A stretch of DNA of 64,000 nucleotides from Chrysaora quinquecirrha (GCA_014526335.1 JACTAT010000185.1:1-64000); one strand, 5' to 3'; shown: positions 35,501 through 47,419, counted from the stretch's first letter. Made by a program: numbers and translations. The notes: generated from the letters alone by a model not told the origin.

Positions 35501-37068
35501 TAACATATGCGATAACATTATAACAAGCAAATCCTCTTTAGACCACTGAGGGTTGTTAAGGGGGGTTATAGTTCTCCTGTGATTCTGTGATTACAATTGC
35601 CAGGCATTTTGACGATTCAGTGGTTTTTGCAAAGAAAAATAGAACATTTGCCAAATAATCATTTCATGGCTGGAAATCCTTGACGGACCGGATAATCGAA
35701 ATCCGGATAAACAAGAGGGCAGCTAAACGGATAGATGCTATAACTTGAGAAAAACAGCCAATCTAAGCCAATCTGGAGGTGGTATTTTGAAAAATTTTCT
35801 GGGGGAGCATGCCCCCAGACCCCCTTGATGGCCACACCTTCGGTGTGCTATGCGCCTTCAACGCACATCTTCATCATCAGATTCGTCTTAATCATTTACT
35901 GAAGTAGGGCCCCCTAGTTATTTTTCCAGCTCTACATCACCGCCTCATTCCCTGGGATTTTGCAAGCATACCTAAAGATATTATTTTTCAAACACCAATC
36001 AGGTCACACGTTGGATGCACTAAACAAGACCGTCGAATCACGGATTGGGGGGGGGGCTGAACAACTGAAAAGTATTTTATGACGTTATGGTTTTATAATG
36101 GCATACTATTGTTTTCGGAGTTATAAGCCCTCCAGCCCCCCGCTTTTGACCGCTCTGCAGTAAAGACCTGCTAACAGAACCGTTTCTTATGCAAAAGATA
36201 CCTAGAGTTTGCAGCAAAAGTCTGCAAAATCTGGTTTCTAATTTAAGATCATTACAATTTAGCAGAGTACAACAATTAAAAATTCAATCGTGCGTCATAC
36301 TGTATATATTCGCTAAACAAGAATTGCTAAGAAATTCTTGAGAATTCGTATTCAGGAAAGTTATGCTAATGTGTGATATATACACGTTTTTTTTATAAGA
36401 ACAAAGTATATAAGAACATAAGGCTTCAGAGGCTGAAAAGTTAAGAACATGCTAAGAACATTACAAGGCTTTGTGAAGCTAGAAACAAATTAGAAGTTAC
36501 TTTTTTAGTGGTGCTGTCCTGTTCTCAACTCTAAAAAACAGGTGAACTATCAATCATTGTGAATATATGTGACATTTTTACATGTGCGTCCCTTTTCATA
36601 GCAATTACCATCTAATTTGAAGAACAACAGCTTTTCAAAAAGCAAGAAAATTAGAACATGTTAAGAACATTTTGAGCCTTGAAATCGGAAAAACTAAGAA
36701 CAATGCATGGCTTTCTTTAATTTCAGTGTTCTTACATAAAAAAAACGTGTATATAAAAGAACCATTTCACTCTCTTATAAAAAATAACAGGCTTTTATTG
36801 GGGTTTTTTACTGTTTAGTGAGATAAGAAAAAAATTAGATAGTATATGGATATTTTGCTTGTTTGTTTATGATAGGCAACCAAGCAAACAGACTTACCAC
36901 TATTCCGCTTGAGATACCAGGTGCGTATACTCTTGCCCAGAAATGCAGCTTGACTTGCAATACGATGCCAATAATCACTGCAGTCACGCCAAGTATAATC
37001 TGCATTTTTCCGAGTGTCCGAGTGACTTTTCCTAGTCGTAGAGTTTGCAGAACTGTGAGCATCGGCAT
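32527..37068 (-). CDS. Gene C2: MS4A-like tetraspan paralogue of C1, lacking the PPxY exon, 237 aa
   Basis: Exons in transcript order: 37068-36898, 35471-35412, 33968-33657 and 32697-32527 (TGA), all phase 0. Exon 1 has 57 codons against 73 in C1; the Gln-rich N-tail is cut to about 17 residues (MPMLTVLQTLRLGKVTRTLG) before TM1. Exons 2 and 3 match C1 in length (60 and 312 nt) and nearly in sequence; loop Cys are kept, and one TM4-flanking Cys has become Gly (YCGKTCCCG). No counterpart of the 129-nt PPxY exon is visible in the 959-bp gap before the last exon, and phase 0 keeps the frame without it. The last exon again encodes 56 residues, but with an Asp-rich tail (CGDGGDCGWDGGDCGDGGD) in place of C1's Gly-rich one. 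Splice sites are intact, so it looks functional. The product should be a plasma-membrane four-span protein without a WW-ligand. Confidence 0.75.
33215..33595. mobile_element. Foldback MITE with ACGTTTTC words (copy in C2 intron 3)
   Basis: Orthologous to 25625-25990 through the segmental duplication, with the same position relative to exon 3. Its left terminus is truncated. It contains a small internal rearrangement (GCCGGTGTCGTGTGCCGGTG). Confidence 0.7.
34141..34732. mobile_element. Pogo/Tigger-like MITE, copy 2
   Basis: 592 bp, with the same ends as 9759-10342 and TA at 34139-34140 and 34733-34734. It is inserted in intron 2 of C2 inside a repeat that is uninterrupted in C1, so it arrived after the C1/C2 duplication. 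Confidence 0.87.
36383..36749. mobile_element. TA|CAC-class MITE, AAGAAC family
   Basis: 367 bp, starting CACGTTTTTTTTATAAGAAC, with TA on both sides. AAGAACAT recurs as TTAAGAACATGCTAAGAAC on the left and GTTAAGAACATTTTGAG on the right. It lies in intron 1 of C2. Confidence 0.83.
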
Positions 37069-38688
37069 TTTGAATAATATTTCTTTTGTACTTTCTCTGA
37101 GAACTTCTCTAAAACTTGTTCAATAGCTAACTGAAATATCGCGTGGCCAAACGGGAAATTTTAATGGGTTGGCGGATGTGATACATGGCTCGTTGTAGAT
37201 TGCGACTTCAAAAAGTGGAAAAACGCGGACAATTCCTAGGAACTTTCTTCGTCAATTCATCAATGGAAAGGGAACTCTACTAGTAAAAAACGTGGGGAAT
37301 TGCATCTGATATTTTTACATGAAGTACTCTTTGATCGTTTTATGACGTAATCCTTCTTTAATAGTACAAAACATGCAGGTTTTCATTGAATATTTTTACA
37401 TGAAGTAATATTGAATTGCTGTGACAAACTTCTCGAAGATCTTGAATGCGAAGAGGGTATTTTGCCCAGAAAACTTTTTTGGTCAAATTTGGCAAATCCA
37501 TGCATTTGATTCTTGAAGAAGTCAAATTTGAACTTTTATCTCAAACTCATTACCCTGGGGGCAAATTTTTCTGTACTGACCATACCCCAAGGGGAGGTAC
37601 TCGTATGTTAGTTACATTTCGAGATATTCAGTACGCTTGAGGTGTCATGGTTGCCTTCGCCAGAGTTCCAAAAAGTTATTGACCTTCCTCCAAACCTGAA
37701 TTTTTTGTGAGCAACCTTCCTCATTTTAAGATGATATAAAATTAAGGGAAAATTACCGAAAAACAGCCATACAGACTCTTGCACGCACGAGACAAAAACA
37801 TGAACATGAGGACCTTCCCAGGTCCTTAGTGTTACAAAGGTTGTAATTAGGCTTTGTCTTGAAAGTGTGATTCATAAATTGATTCCAACTTTCCAAGCTG
37901 AAGGATATCTCAGCACTGTAGGGACCTACCAAGGGTTGACAAGATAGATTTTCTTTCTTTCATTATAATAACCAAGCAAGCCTGATGTCTTTACTTTGAT
38001 TAATTTTGAAATGAAGCCTAAAACAACTGCATACAGTTTGCATGATTTTTAACAATGCAAGGTATTTTGTTCGTGATTTATTGTACAGACTTGAACTAGC
38101 TGTAGCAAAAATATAAGAAGTCGTTTACTGCAAAACCTTCCTCATTTTTAGCCAAAACCTTCCTCCTATTCAGGTGTGTGGGTGTGCAGGTTTTTTTGCA
38201 TCTCTCAGGTGAACGAGATTTCCATTGCCCGTTGTTGTGGATAGCAGTGCTTTGCAAACGCACGTTTGTTGTTGCATGTTGTTTTCGCTTTATCTTATTT
38301 TGTATTGAATTTTCTGATCCCTAGTATTCTCAATTTGAATGCAAGTCGTCCCACAGACCCTACCTTGTACCTGTAATGACGTCAAGAGATAAATTAGAAT
38401 TTACAACAAAACTCAACTTCCTTGTAGAGTGCGCTACATACTGTACTTGTAGGACTGTTGCTCTATCATCTGTTGACCATTAGGGTCAATGACGTCGTCC
38501 TCCTACGCGATGGTAACAATGCGCATAAATTCCCTTCCCCATTCCAATCATAGCAAAAAGGTTTCTTGTGGACATGTTACGTTAGTTTCTGCTCCTCGAC
38601 CACCCAGTCGTCACCCCTGTTTTTGCTTACAAAATGCTACACGTCAAGCAAAAGGCAAGAAGCCATCACATTGAGCATCAACCAAAAA
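37069..38688. other. Upstream region of C2, duplicated copy of the C1 upstream region
   Basis: No gene. It aligns in blocks with 28866-31970 but without the two AAGAATA MITEs found there. It keeps the conserved phrase around CTTTCTCTGAGAACTTCTCT just upstream of the ATG. Confidence 0.6.
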
Positions 38689-38748
38689 ACCCACCACAGT
38701 AATGCGTATTCACCACAGTAGTGTGTATGGGTTCGCTTCGCTAGCGTG
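38689..38748. mobile_element. Solo right end of a CACGCTAGCG..GTG element
   Basis: CCACCACAGTAATGCGTATT and a terminus ending CGCTAGCGTG match the right end of 62867-63345. No left end is visible nearby. Confidence 0.6.
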
Positions 38749-39241
38749 ATTACAAGCGTAAGGAAAACTTGACCAGATTTCTGCTGTATTTTTGGGGTTA
38801 TTCCTTGTGGCGTCCCCTTTTTCCAAAATTCAATTCATTTTCACAAGAACCAGGAACACGTTTGGGGTGTATGGGGAACATTTGGGAGGCTGATATAGAA
38901 GAGAATTGCTGGAATAAACCGTATTTCTCTGAATTCGCATTTGTCCAAATATTGTGTCCAAACTTGCAGGCTGCAATAAATGTTCATAATCTAAGGCTGA
39001 TCTAAGTATGGCCCCGAGCTCCTGAGCCCCCCTAACTCTACACCAATGGACAATACCTTGCCAAACAGAATAAGTATAGTCAAGATAAAATTAGGGAACT
39101 AGGTTCTCTTATTTCATCTTGGCATAGTGTAACTCGAAGAGCAATTAGAATAATTCGAAGTGCAAATGCTAATGAACGAACATAGAATGCTTAATAAAAT
39201 AAATATAATAAATACAATCAAATAACTTAGTAAGATAAATA

Positions 39242-39378
39242 CACGTTTTTTATAAGAAACTGCTTAATAAGAAACCCACTGGCAAATCTAGAATAGATTC
39301 TTTTGTTCTTTTGTTTCTTAAAATTTAAGAAACTTTGACTAGTGGGGCTTTAGCTGGGTTTGCTATTAAAAAAACGTG
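39242..39378. mobile_element. Very short TA|CAC-class MITE, AAGAAAC family
   Basis: 137 bp, starting CACGTTTTTTATAAGAAAC and ending AAAAAAACGTG. AAGAAAC occurs twice at the left and TTAAGAAACTTTGACTAG near the right. TA is present only on the left. Confidence 0.75.
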
Positions 39379-39949
39379 CAAGTAATACAATACACCTTTT
39401 CGGCAAACGACCGCCATTATGGAAATTTTTCAAAATCTCATTATGTAGATTTTTCGTTTCAAAATTCGTATGGTATGAAGCAGCCAAAATTTTGTCTAGC
39501 TGAACAAAGCTTAAAGGGGCTGGATAAGAAATTTTTCCGCGGGAGGCCACGCGCAAAGTTTGTTATGATCTTTGGGTGAAAGATCAATCTCACTAATGGC
39601 GTTTGCATGGAGGAAAAGTTGTCCTTGAGAATCTAGCCGAATCACCATTATCATAAAAGTGATAAATAAACTTACTAGTTTATCTTGAAAAAATTGCTTG
39701 TAATATGAAGCTAGTAACTAGTTTTTACATACGAATATGGAGAATAGGAAAAGGAGAAGGCCTAAGTTGGCCGAGTTTGCTGCAAAAAAGGCAGTCTAAT
39801 TTTGAACATAAAAATATGGAGAATAGGAAAAAGAGATGGCGTAAGTTTACAGAGTTTGCTGTGAAAGAAACAGTCTTCATGATTGTGGTAGCCCTGATGA
39901 GCACTAACGAAAGTAACAGGCTGAGTCACTAAGTGATTATTAAGTTGTG

Positions 39950-40301
39950 CACGCTTTTTTTATAATTCAACCTAATTCAAGGCCTAATTTTTAAAGTTCC
40001 CTTTTTTGTACCACTTTTGAGTCAATTGTAGTTCTAAAAGTTCCTGAAAGTTCCTTAATTTTAATGCAAATTTTGTGTCATGACTATTCTACAGAGACAT
40101 TTGTATGTGAGCAAAGCTCGAGACTAGTCAAGGGAACATTTAATATGCGTACAATTTATGGACTGCAAATGAATGAAGACTTTCTAATTCTTGACTGTTT
40201 GCAGTGAAAAATTCGACATTGAAAAGTTCCCTAGTGTAACAACAACAACAACAGCAACTCTTGAGGGCTGGACCAAAGTCCAGTTGCTTATTGAAAAAGT
40301 G
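39950..40301. mobile_element. Composite: AAGGAAC-family left part fused to AAGCAAC-family right end
   Basis: Begins CACGCTTTTTTTATAATTCA with AAAGTTCC words (AAGGAAC family, compare 50779). After about 40250 it switches to GAGGGCTGGACCAAAGTCC and CAGTTGCTTATTGAAAAAG (AAGCAAC family, compare 3523), ending at GTG|TA. Two families share one outer pair of ends, by recombination or nested insertion. Confidence 0.6.
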
Positions 40302-41400
40302 TAATTGCCCACCACAGTAATGCGTATCCATCACAGTACGCAAAAATACAACCACAGTACGCAAAAGATGCGGATGGAAACCCACCAATCAGATAGGTGA
40401 AACTGGACTGGTATTGTATATTGAACACCAATCAGCTTTCAGAAAATAGCAGGGTTACACAATCGCTGAATCTTCTCTGCTATGAAGCTTCGATTGTTAC
40501 AACAAAACAGACAATATTTGTGAAATGTTATTAGATACCCGTGTTTGATTTACGATGGGTCAGTTGACAGTATCTACACCCCCACCATACTGAATATCCC
40601 CCACCTTACTGGATATCCCCAATCCGCCACAGCAGTCATGATGTGACCCCACCGTGCTGCATATCCGCCACCGTACTCAGAGATGCCCCCCCCCACGGCA
40701 GTCGTCGTATCCTCCATCGTACGTATTCATATTCAAAAGTAACCTGAATCAAGTGGAGTTTGGTAAATGTTCCAATTCGTTTTCCTAGTTTGCTAAATTG
40801 CTGTTCGTTGTCGTTTTGTTTTGCTTTTAATTATTCTTAAATCGTACTTTTTTGCTACGTTTTTTTATATGACGACGTAACTTTAAGCTTCAAGTCATTA
40901 ATATGAAATTCAACCACTCAACATGGAAGGTCCGAAAGTGACATAGGATTGAAATTATCTTAATTTGTATAGATTTTTTGAAGATAATTCAAAACGGTAA
41001 CATTATTTTTTCTTGGTCTCCTTGATCAGTGATTAGCGTGCAGGTCTGACGACAAAATGTTGTGGATTGGAACAACGGTCTTTTTACTTGGGATTGCAGA
41101 GATAACAACCTTGGGCAATTTTTTAACACAAATGTACCAAAACAGCAAAACCACAATTTTTTCAACCAAAAACAGTACAAGCGTAGATATTTGTCCTTAA
41201 AACCGTAAAACCGCACCGAAATCGCAAATTGAAAAACCGTTAAGCCGAACTTTTTTAAGGTAAAAGCGTAAACCGCGCATAAAATATCAAAAACCATGTG
41301 CATAAATGGGTACCTGGCTACCTGGTCTAAGTTACTGTTCGTGCTCGGTAGTAATATGAGCGCCATGTGTGGACGCACCCTGCTATATGCCATATGCACC

Positions 41401-41765
41401 CTGTCATTTCATTTCATTTCATTTTAATTTATTTCAACAGGGTAAATACATTCAGTTAATGCTAAACTGTTTTACAATGTGCCCTGCTTAAAAACCTATC
41501 CATCGAATTGTAATAATCTTAAAACAATTTAACATCGGTATATAAAAAGAACGAAAAAGATATATAAAAGGAAAGTAGACATTGAAGTCAATGGTATCCG
41601 CGTTGATTTGGCTAGTCAACCTCTTTGATCTTTCAAATATGCTTTTAATCTATTTTTGAAAGTAGCCGTTTTGGTTTCAAGGCTTAAATGGTTCCAAATA
41701 GTAACTCCTCGATACGAGAAGCTCCGCTGCCCATTTAAGGTTTGCATAGTGGAATCCTGAGGTCA
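41401..41765 (-). mobile_element. LINE 3' end (reverse transcriptase C-terminus and tail)
   Basis: On the - strand, about 41727-41620 encodes SFSYRGVTIWNHLSLETKT followed by ATFKNRLKAYLKDQRG and a stop. This is the typical non-LTR retrotransposon ORF2 C-terminus (W-N-x-L .. F-K-x-x-L-K). The fragment ends in a short (GAAAT)n tail at 41404-41425. It is 5'-truncated. Confidence 0.7.
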
Positions 41766-41794
41766 GTGCTGGTGTTACGTAAGTTCCGATTGAC

Positions 41795-42042
41795 AGTGGA
41801 GGGATATCATCAGTACGGTGGAGGGTTTTCAGTACTGACTGCACTGTACTGATGATATCCCTCCACTGTACTGAATATCCTCTACCGTACTGATGATATC
41901 CCTCCACTGTACTGATGATATCCCTCTACTGTATGAGGATATCCCTCTCTTGTACTGAATATCCTCCACTGTACTGATGATATCCCTCCACGGTACTGAT
42001 GATATCCCTCCACTGTACTGAATATCCTCCACTGTAATGCAC
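41795..42042. repeat. Minisatellite array, CTCCACTGTACTGATGATAT type
   Basis: Units of about 23 bp (CCCTCCACTGTACTGATGAT) are related to, but distinct from, the arrays at 1604-2182 and 6144-6836. The left 40 bp are inverted relative to the rest around CAGTACTGACTGCACTGTAC. It ends at the point where homology of the C3 unit with C1 and C2 stops, exactly where C3 exon 3 would be expected. Confidence 0.85.
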
Positions 42043-42809
42043 CTATATTACTCGGGAAGGGAACAGATATTCTGGCCTCCTTGATAAAATACCTTGCTTT
42101 TGTTCTATTACGAAAAAGAGTTTTTTCCAGCTCCCCTAAATTATTCCGACCCCCCCTATTTCAAGAAAGAAAATCAGAGGGATTTGGGAAAAGACTGGAA
42201 AAAGTATATTGGTATATAGAATTTTCTTATTAATAACTGGAATGAAGGGGAGATTTTTTATGAAAACATCCCGGCATGGGACACGTTTAAAATATTGTAC
42301 CGGGTGTTGGATATTCGGCACGTGCTCAGGGCGCCGAGAGGCGACCCGGGCCCTGGGGCAAAGCATCGGGGGGAGAAAATTTTTCAGGGCCTTTTTTCGT
42401 GGGAATGCCCTTTTTAAACAGAGTTCATTATCGCATTAATATCATTCTGCACAATCACTTTGCGGGCTTTTTTTAATACAAAGGCTTCAATGACATAACT
42501 GCAGTCAGTTTTTCTGGAAATGAATTTCTCGAAATTTTTAACTGCAGGCCCCTATAGAGCCCAGGCCCTGGGGCATAACCTCAGCTGCCCCTTCCCCCCT
42601 TCTCCGTGCCACTATACGTGCCTTAGCCATGCCCGGCAACTTCATACGGCCATATCTTAGCCAATATTCAACAAACAGTAATGACAACTGGTTTCCAACA
42701 TTGTTGCAGTATTTTCTATGCTTCAGAAAATGACGAGCATATTGGGAAATTCTGAAAATAGAGTTTTGTGACGTCAGGACTCCGTGAACTGTATTAGGCA
42801 AAAACTTAC

Positions 42810-44760
42810 CAGACATTTGTTCGTTAGATGAAAAGAAGAACTGACACAAAGGATTCCTCCAATGATAAACTTAAAAAGGAAGAATAAGGTTAACATATGT
42901 GATAACAAGCGAAATCCTCTTTAGAGCGGGGTGTCCAAGTCAGACCCAAAACAGGTAGACCCAAACAAAATTTACGTAGACCCAGACCAAACTCGTGATT
43001 TGACGCAGACCAAGAATATTTAATGCAAGGCCCGACATTTTACATGATATTGTTAGACCAAAAATCTTCGAAATAGACCATGTGACAAAAGTAGTATTTG
43101 TATTGTACTGTATTGTAGAACATATTGTCCGACTGTAACTTGTACTCGCTAGCTTCAAATGTGTTTCTTAATTTCTGCCTTTTCAGTTAATAAATAACAG
43201 CATGTTATTTGCTATCAGTTGGTAGTCCTGGACCCGTTAAAAATAATAAAACACTGATTGCCTTTTGTGTAATACAAACTCTATGCTAATGTGTAATTCA
43301 CGTTTTTTATATAAGAAACCTAAGCCTCACTAGTCAAAGTTTCTTAAATGTTCTAAGGGAGTGGTCATTATTTATGACTGGGGTGTGCCCGGAGAGAAAG
43401 TATTTTGCACAATCAAAATAATTTTACCCCACCAATTTTTAGTCTTGAATTTTCTTTACCCCATCACTGAAAAGCAGAAAAAATAACCCAACCCTCAATA
43501 TGTTCAAGGTAGCTATATTGGTTTACTCCACTCAAGACAACTAATATCTTTCAGTTGCCCCACTATTTTCTCTTCAGCCCCAACCCAGTCATAAATAATG
43601 ACCTGTCCCTAAGAAACAAAAGAACAAAAGAATCTACTGTAATTTCCCCGAAATCATATATAGTGGGTTTCTTATAAAGCATTTTCTTACAAAATAATAA
43701 ACATGTATATAAGAAACATATCAACATGATATACGTTTGACTGTTAAGCGAGATAACTAAAAGAATTAGATAATAACTAAATGCAATGCTGGTTAAATAC
43801 CATTTAAGCAGGGTTAATGGCGAAAGAAGCTATATTCTTAAACTGTTGCAGAAATGGAAACTGTCACAGAAGTTGTTATGCCTCCTTTTGTACTGAGGCT
43901 ATTGATATCAGCAGTTTATGGCCCATGAGTTGTTTGTGAAATTTAATATTGATTAAGGGCCTGTTTACATGGAGGCGGGCCAGCCCGGTTAGGCGAGCTG
44001 GCTCGGCCAAGCGAGATCTAACAGAACAATAAGAAATTCTTTTGTTTGTGAATCTTGCCTTTTCATGAGCAATCATCTAGTCAGGTGAGCCGAGATCAAG
44101 GGCGCTGGAAGCAATGCAGGGCGGCGGGGGCAGAAGCAACAATTTTGGGGCAAAACAATAGGAAAATGAAAGAATTTGACAATTTTTCCGAAGGCAGGGG
44201 GGGGCAGCTGCCCCCGCTGCCCCCGTGCTTCCGGTGCCCCTGGCCGAGATCTGTGATCAAACGTAACGTAACGTAGTTGAAACGTAACCTTGCTATCAAG
44301 GCACGCGATTTCTCCCTCCCTCCCTATCCCTCTTTCTATTGGTATTTGATTTTATGAGTTTTGATTGATTCAGCTTGCAGTTGACCATTCCGGTCTTCGT
44401 TGCAAAGTGTACCTCCGTAGTTTGCTTTGCAAATCGGAATCACCGGCCGTAAACGAAAATGTCTCGCTCAAGCAAACGGGTTGGTACACTGACAGCCAAT
44501 TTTCTTGAGAAATATTAACGAAACAAACAAGCAAATACCACTATTCCGCTCGAGATACCAGGTGCGTATACTCTTGCCCAGAAATGCAGTTTGACTTGCA
44601 ATACGATGCCAATAATCACTGCAACAATGCCAAATATAATCTGCCATATTCCGAGGGTTCGTGTGGCTTTTCTTAGTCGAAGAGTTTGCGGATTTGCTGC
44701 TGGTTGTGCGACTGTCAAAGTTGGTTGCTGACTGACGACAACTGTTGTTGGTTGTTGCAT
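42810..44760 (-). pseudogene. Gene C3: MS4A-like remnant, exons 1 and 2 only
   Basis: Exon 1 (44760-44539, 74 codons, M-Q-Q-P-T-T-V-V-V start, TM1) and exon 2 (42869-42810, 60 nt, F-I-I-G-G-I-L-C-V..) are paralogous to C1 exons 1 and 2, with open frames. The exon 1 donor is GTATTT where C1 has GTAAGT, which is weaker. No exon 3, 4 or 5 is found downstream. Homology to C1/C2 intron 2 stops near 42065, next to a minisatellite array and a LINE fragment. Taken alone this is a broken gene. Since exon 2 ends in phase 0, it could in principle splice to exon 3 of C2 8.8 kb away, giving C2 an alternative 5' end; there is no direct evidence for that. Confidence 0.65.
43299..43705. mobile_element. TA|CAC-class MITE (AAGAAAC family) interrupted by a Harbinger-like MITE
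   Basis: The outer element starts CACGTTTTTTATATAAGAAA and ends with a decayed inverse (AATAAACATG). The inner element, 43357-43609 (253 bp), has inverted ends GGGAGTGGTCATTATTTATG and GGGACAGGTCATTATTTATG flanked by TAA on both sides (43354-43356, 43610-43612). A 3-bp TAA duplication is typical of PIF/Harbinger. It lies in the intron of C3. Confidence 0.7.
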
Positions 44761-44854
44761 TTTGAATATCCAAGGATTCTATTTCTTTTGTACTTTCTCT
44801 GAGAACTTCTCTGTAACTTGTAAATAACTAACTGAAATCATCTGCAGACTGTTT

Positions 44855-44866
44855 CCTTATATGTAT
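44855..44866 (-). promoter_or_regulatory. TATA-like box candidate upstream of C3
   Basis: On the - strand, TACATATAAGG lies about 100 nt before the C3 ATG, at the same place as the C1 candidate and followed by the same conserved block. Confidence 0.3.
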
Positions 44867-45285
44867 ACCGTAATGCAAAACGGAAAATCGTAATGGGTTG
44901 GCGGGCGTGATACATGGCTCGTTGTAGATTTTTAGATTGCGATTACACAAAGATTGCGATTACACAAAGCGGAAAAACGCTCGAAGTTCCTGGAAATTTC
45001 TTCATCAATGGAAAGGGAACTCTACATCTGATAATTTTACATGGAGTACTTTCTGACCGTTGATGACGTAGTCCTTCCATTTCAGGAATTTGCTTGAAAA
45101 CTTATTTTTATGGCGCATGGAACGGAAATTTCATTTGATATTTTTACATGCTAGACCTACCCTAATTCTGAATCTTTCTTTATCGGCACATAAATTCATA
45201 ACCTAATAATCAAGAATTAGAAAGCCGGTTCCATTCATTTACAGTCCAAAACCTCATAAGTTGTACGTTACGCATGTATCAAATA

Positions 45286-45745
45286 CACGCAGTTTTTTTG
45301 TAAGCAACCTCGCAAGGCCCTAGTTCAAAAAGTTGCTTATTTTTGGACCTTTTATGGCTTAATTTTAACTGTATCTTTTTGCCCTAAGAATAGTATAGAG
45401 GCTAGAAAAACAGCAAATTCTAACATTGCACATAAAATGACTGGAATCATCTCTCCCTGCTGATATTGTTACCATTTGAGACTTGGTATTGAAAGTTAAA
45501 CGGAAAGCCCTCAATGAAATGCCTCACTTAACAAGAAACACTCCGTGGATATGCGAGTTTTGACGAGAAATGAATGGAAATAGCTTCTATGTTGATGAAT
45601 CTTCAATTTTTTGCAGTGATATGAATCATCAAAAAATTAAAAAGTTGCTTAGGTTTTTTTCCTGTGGTACTATACGTTGCTTAAAATTTTAGGCCTTCTA
45701 CATCTTGGTTGCTTATAAGCGGTTGCTTATAAAAAAAACTGCGTG
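45286..45745. mobile_element. TA|CAC-class MITE, AAGCAAC family, AAGGAAC-like backbone
   Basis: 460 bp, starting CACGCAGTTTTTTTGTAAGC and ending ACTGCGTG, with TA on both sides (45284-45285, 45746-45747). The interior backbone (GGCCTTCTACAT, TTTGCAGTGATA, GGCCCTAGTTC) matches the AAGGAAC elements 19946-20332 and 50779-51181. Every AAGGAAC there is AAGCAAC here (GTTGCTTATTTTTGG, GGTTGCTTATAAGC, GGTTGCTTATAAAA). Confidence 0.87.
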
Positions 45746-46238
45746 TAAGCGTGTAATGTTATTGACAGTTGTTTCTGAGAATTCACGTGTTGACAACGAC
45801 GTTTTGAAAACCCAGGAGAACATTACCAAATTTGTTTGTTTGTTTGTTTGTTTTTGCATTTTCTGATCACTCTGTTGTTCTCAATTTGAATAGGTCGTCC
45901 CACAGACCTGATCCTAGAAGAGACTCTTCGCCTCTCCTCCGCAATTACCAAGTAAAGTCTGCGCGCAGGCTAACCTGATCCTGTCATGACGTCAAGAAAT
46001 TATCTATAATTCACAACAACATGTTAGTTCCTTGTATAATTTCCTTCCCTATTCCAATGACTGCTTTCCTAGAATTTTTTTGAATCTGGACCCGACATGT
46101 TTTTTTTGCAGCTTTGTCATGGTTTTCTATTTCATGTAGAAATTTTGAAATACATAGGATTGAAAAATTGTGTGAAATTGAAAGCCCTGCCTTTGTGAAG
46201 CACAATCCTGAGCAAAACTTAACCAGTTTTCTGCTGTA

Positions 46239-46630
46239 CACTTTTTTTTAAATAAGCAACCGCTCAATAAGCAACTAAACTAGGGCTGAACTGACCTTAA
46301 CATTAAGCAAATTGAGGGCTCAATTGAATTACTGTAAGCAACTAAGAAGACAAACAACCAAGCTTGTTCTCTTTCTTGTGTTAGGAAATTGTTCTTCGTT
46401 CTTATGTTTTGCATGTTGAAGTTCGTTAGCTAACGTTTTTCCACTTACTGTCTCCCAAAAGTCATGTTTTAGGCCTGACAGATAACGATTTTGAATCGCG
46501 AAGTCAGGGGTGGTTAGTAGGTACAAAAAATGTTAAGCAACGTTTAAGCAACTTTGAGAGCTGAAATGTCTAAAATTTTAAGCAACTTTGAGGGCTGGAC
46601 GAAAGTCAAGTTGCTTATTAAAAAAAAGTG
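46239..46630. mobile_element. TA|CAC-class MITE, AAGCAAC family
   Basis: 392 bp, starting CACTTTTTTTTAAATAAGCA and ending AAAAAAAAGTG. AAGCAACT occurs at both ends and several times inside with GAGGGCTGGAC. It is an inverted homologue of 55680-56050 (shared ACTGTCTCCCAAAAGTC and TTCGTTAGCTAACG interior). Confidence 0.83.
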
Positions 46631-47413
46631 TCTTTTGTAGAGTTATTTCTCTTGGCATTTTTTATATAAGAACTGCATGAAGGCCTGCATGAGACATAAA
46701 TAGGAACGTGGAAATTTGGCCACGGCCTCAATGTATGTTTTATACCCATTTCATGCTAAATTCATACCATTTCGTACTGGCCTCAATTGGTAATTATACA
46801 TACCCATTTCAGCCTTAGAATATCCTTATTTTGTTCTTTTTTTTTAATCTTATCTTTATTCTTATTTTTATCATCATTATATGTGCCAAATCTTCCTTAA
46901 TCTTACGGTGCCTTAATTCTGCCTCTGCGCCCCCAAGCCGGAAGCCCCAAACTCTACGCCTACGGACAACGCCTTGACAAAAGGAGAAATATAAATAAAT
47001 GCAATTCAATAACTCAGACTGCTGTGTAATTTTGTTCTTATGAAAAAGCACATTTACTATATTCTTTAGTGCCTAATTGCTCGGGGTGGGAATAAGAGGG
47101 GGGGGCCATAGTAATCTTAGGTAGTCCATCGTGCTGACAAACCAATATAGTGCAAAATTGAAATTTCGTACAGAAAGTCACAGTAAAATGAATAAGAAAT
47201 ACAGATACCAATATTAATGCAAATATTAATAAGCGGGGTGTCCTAATAAGAGTGGGGGGACGGCAATTGGGCACCCAAGAGTAAGCGTTTCGTTAATGAA
47301 AATCAAACGTAATAAATTCATCTATCAAAATCTTTACAGTAGTAACAGAATATTGGTTACTGTGGAGTCATGCCTTTGTGTGCAGAAATTCTGCAACCAA
47401 ATCTTGCAGAAGT

Positions 47414-47419
47414 TTTATT
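47414..47419 (-). terminator. Polyadenylation signal candidate, gene D
   Basis: AATAAA on the - strand, 23 nt after the stop of gene D. Confidence 0.45.

Larger units (their letters stand above)
38749..41400. other. Gene-free region between C2 and C3 remnants
   Basis: No exon found; I looked specifically for C3 exons 3-5 and saw none. It holds a 137-bp AAGAAAC MITE (39242-39378), a composite of two MITE ends (39950-40301), fragments of TGTGGTGG arrays (40310-40390, 40570-40710) and a repeat fragment at 41305-41400 shared with C1 intron 4. A near-duplicate phrase (AATATGGAGAATAGGAAAA) occurs twice at about 39730 and 39810. Confidence 0.45.
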
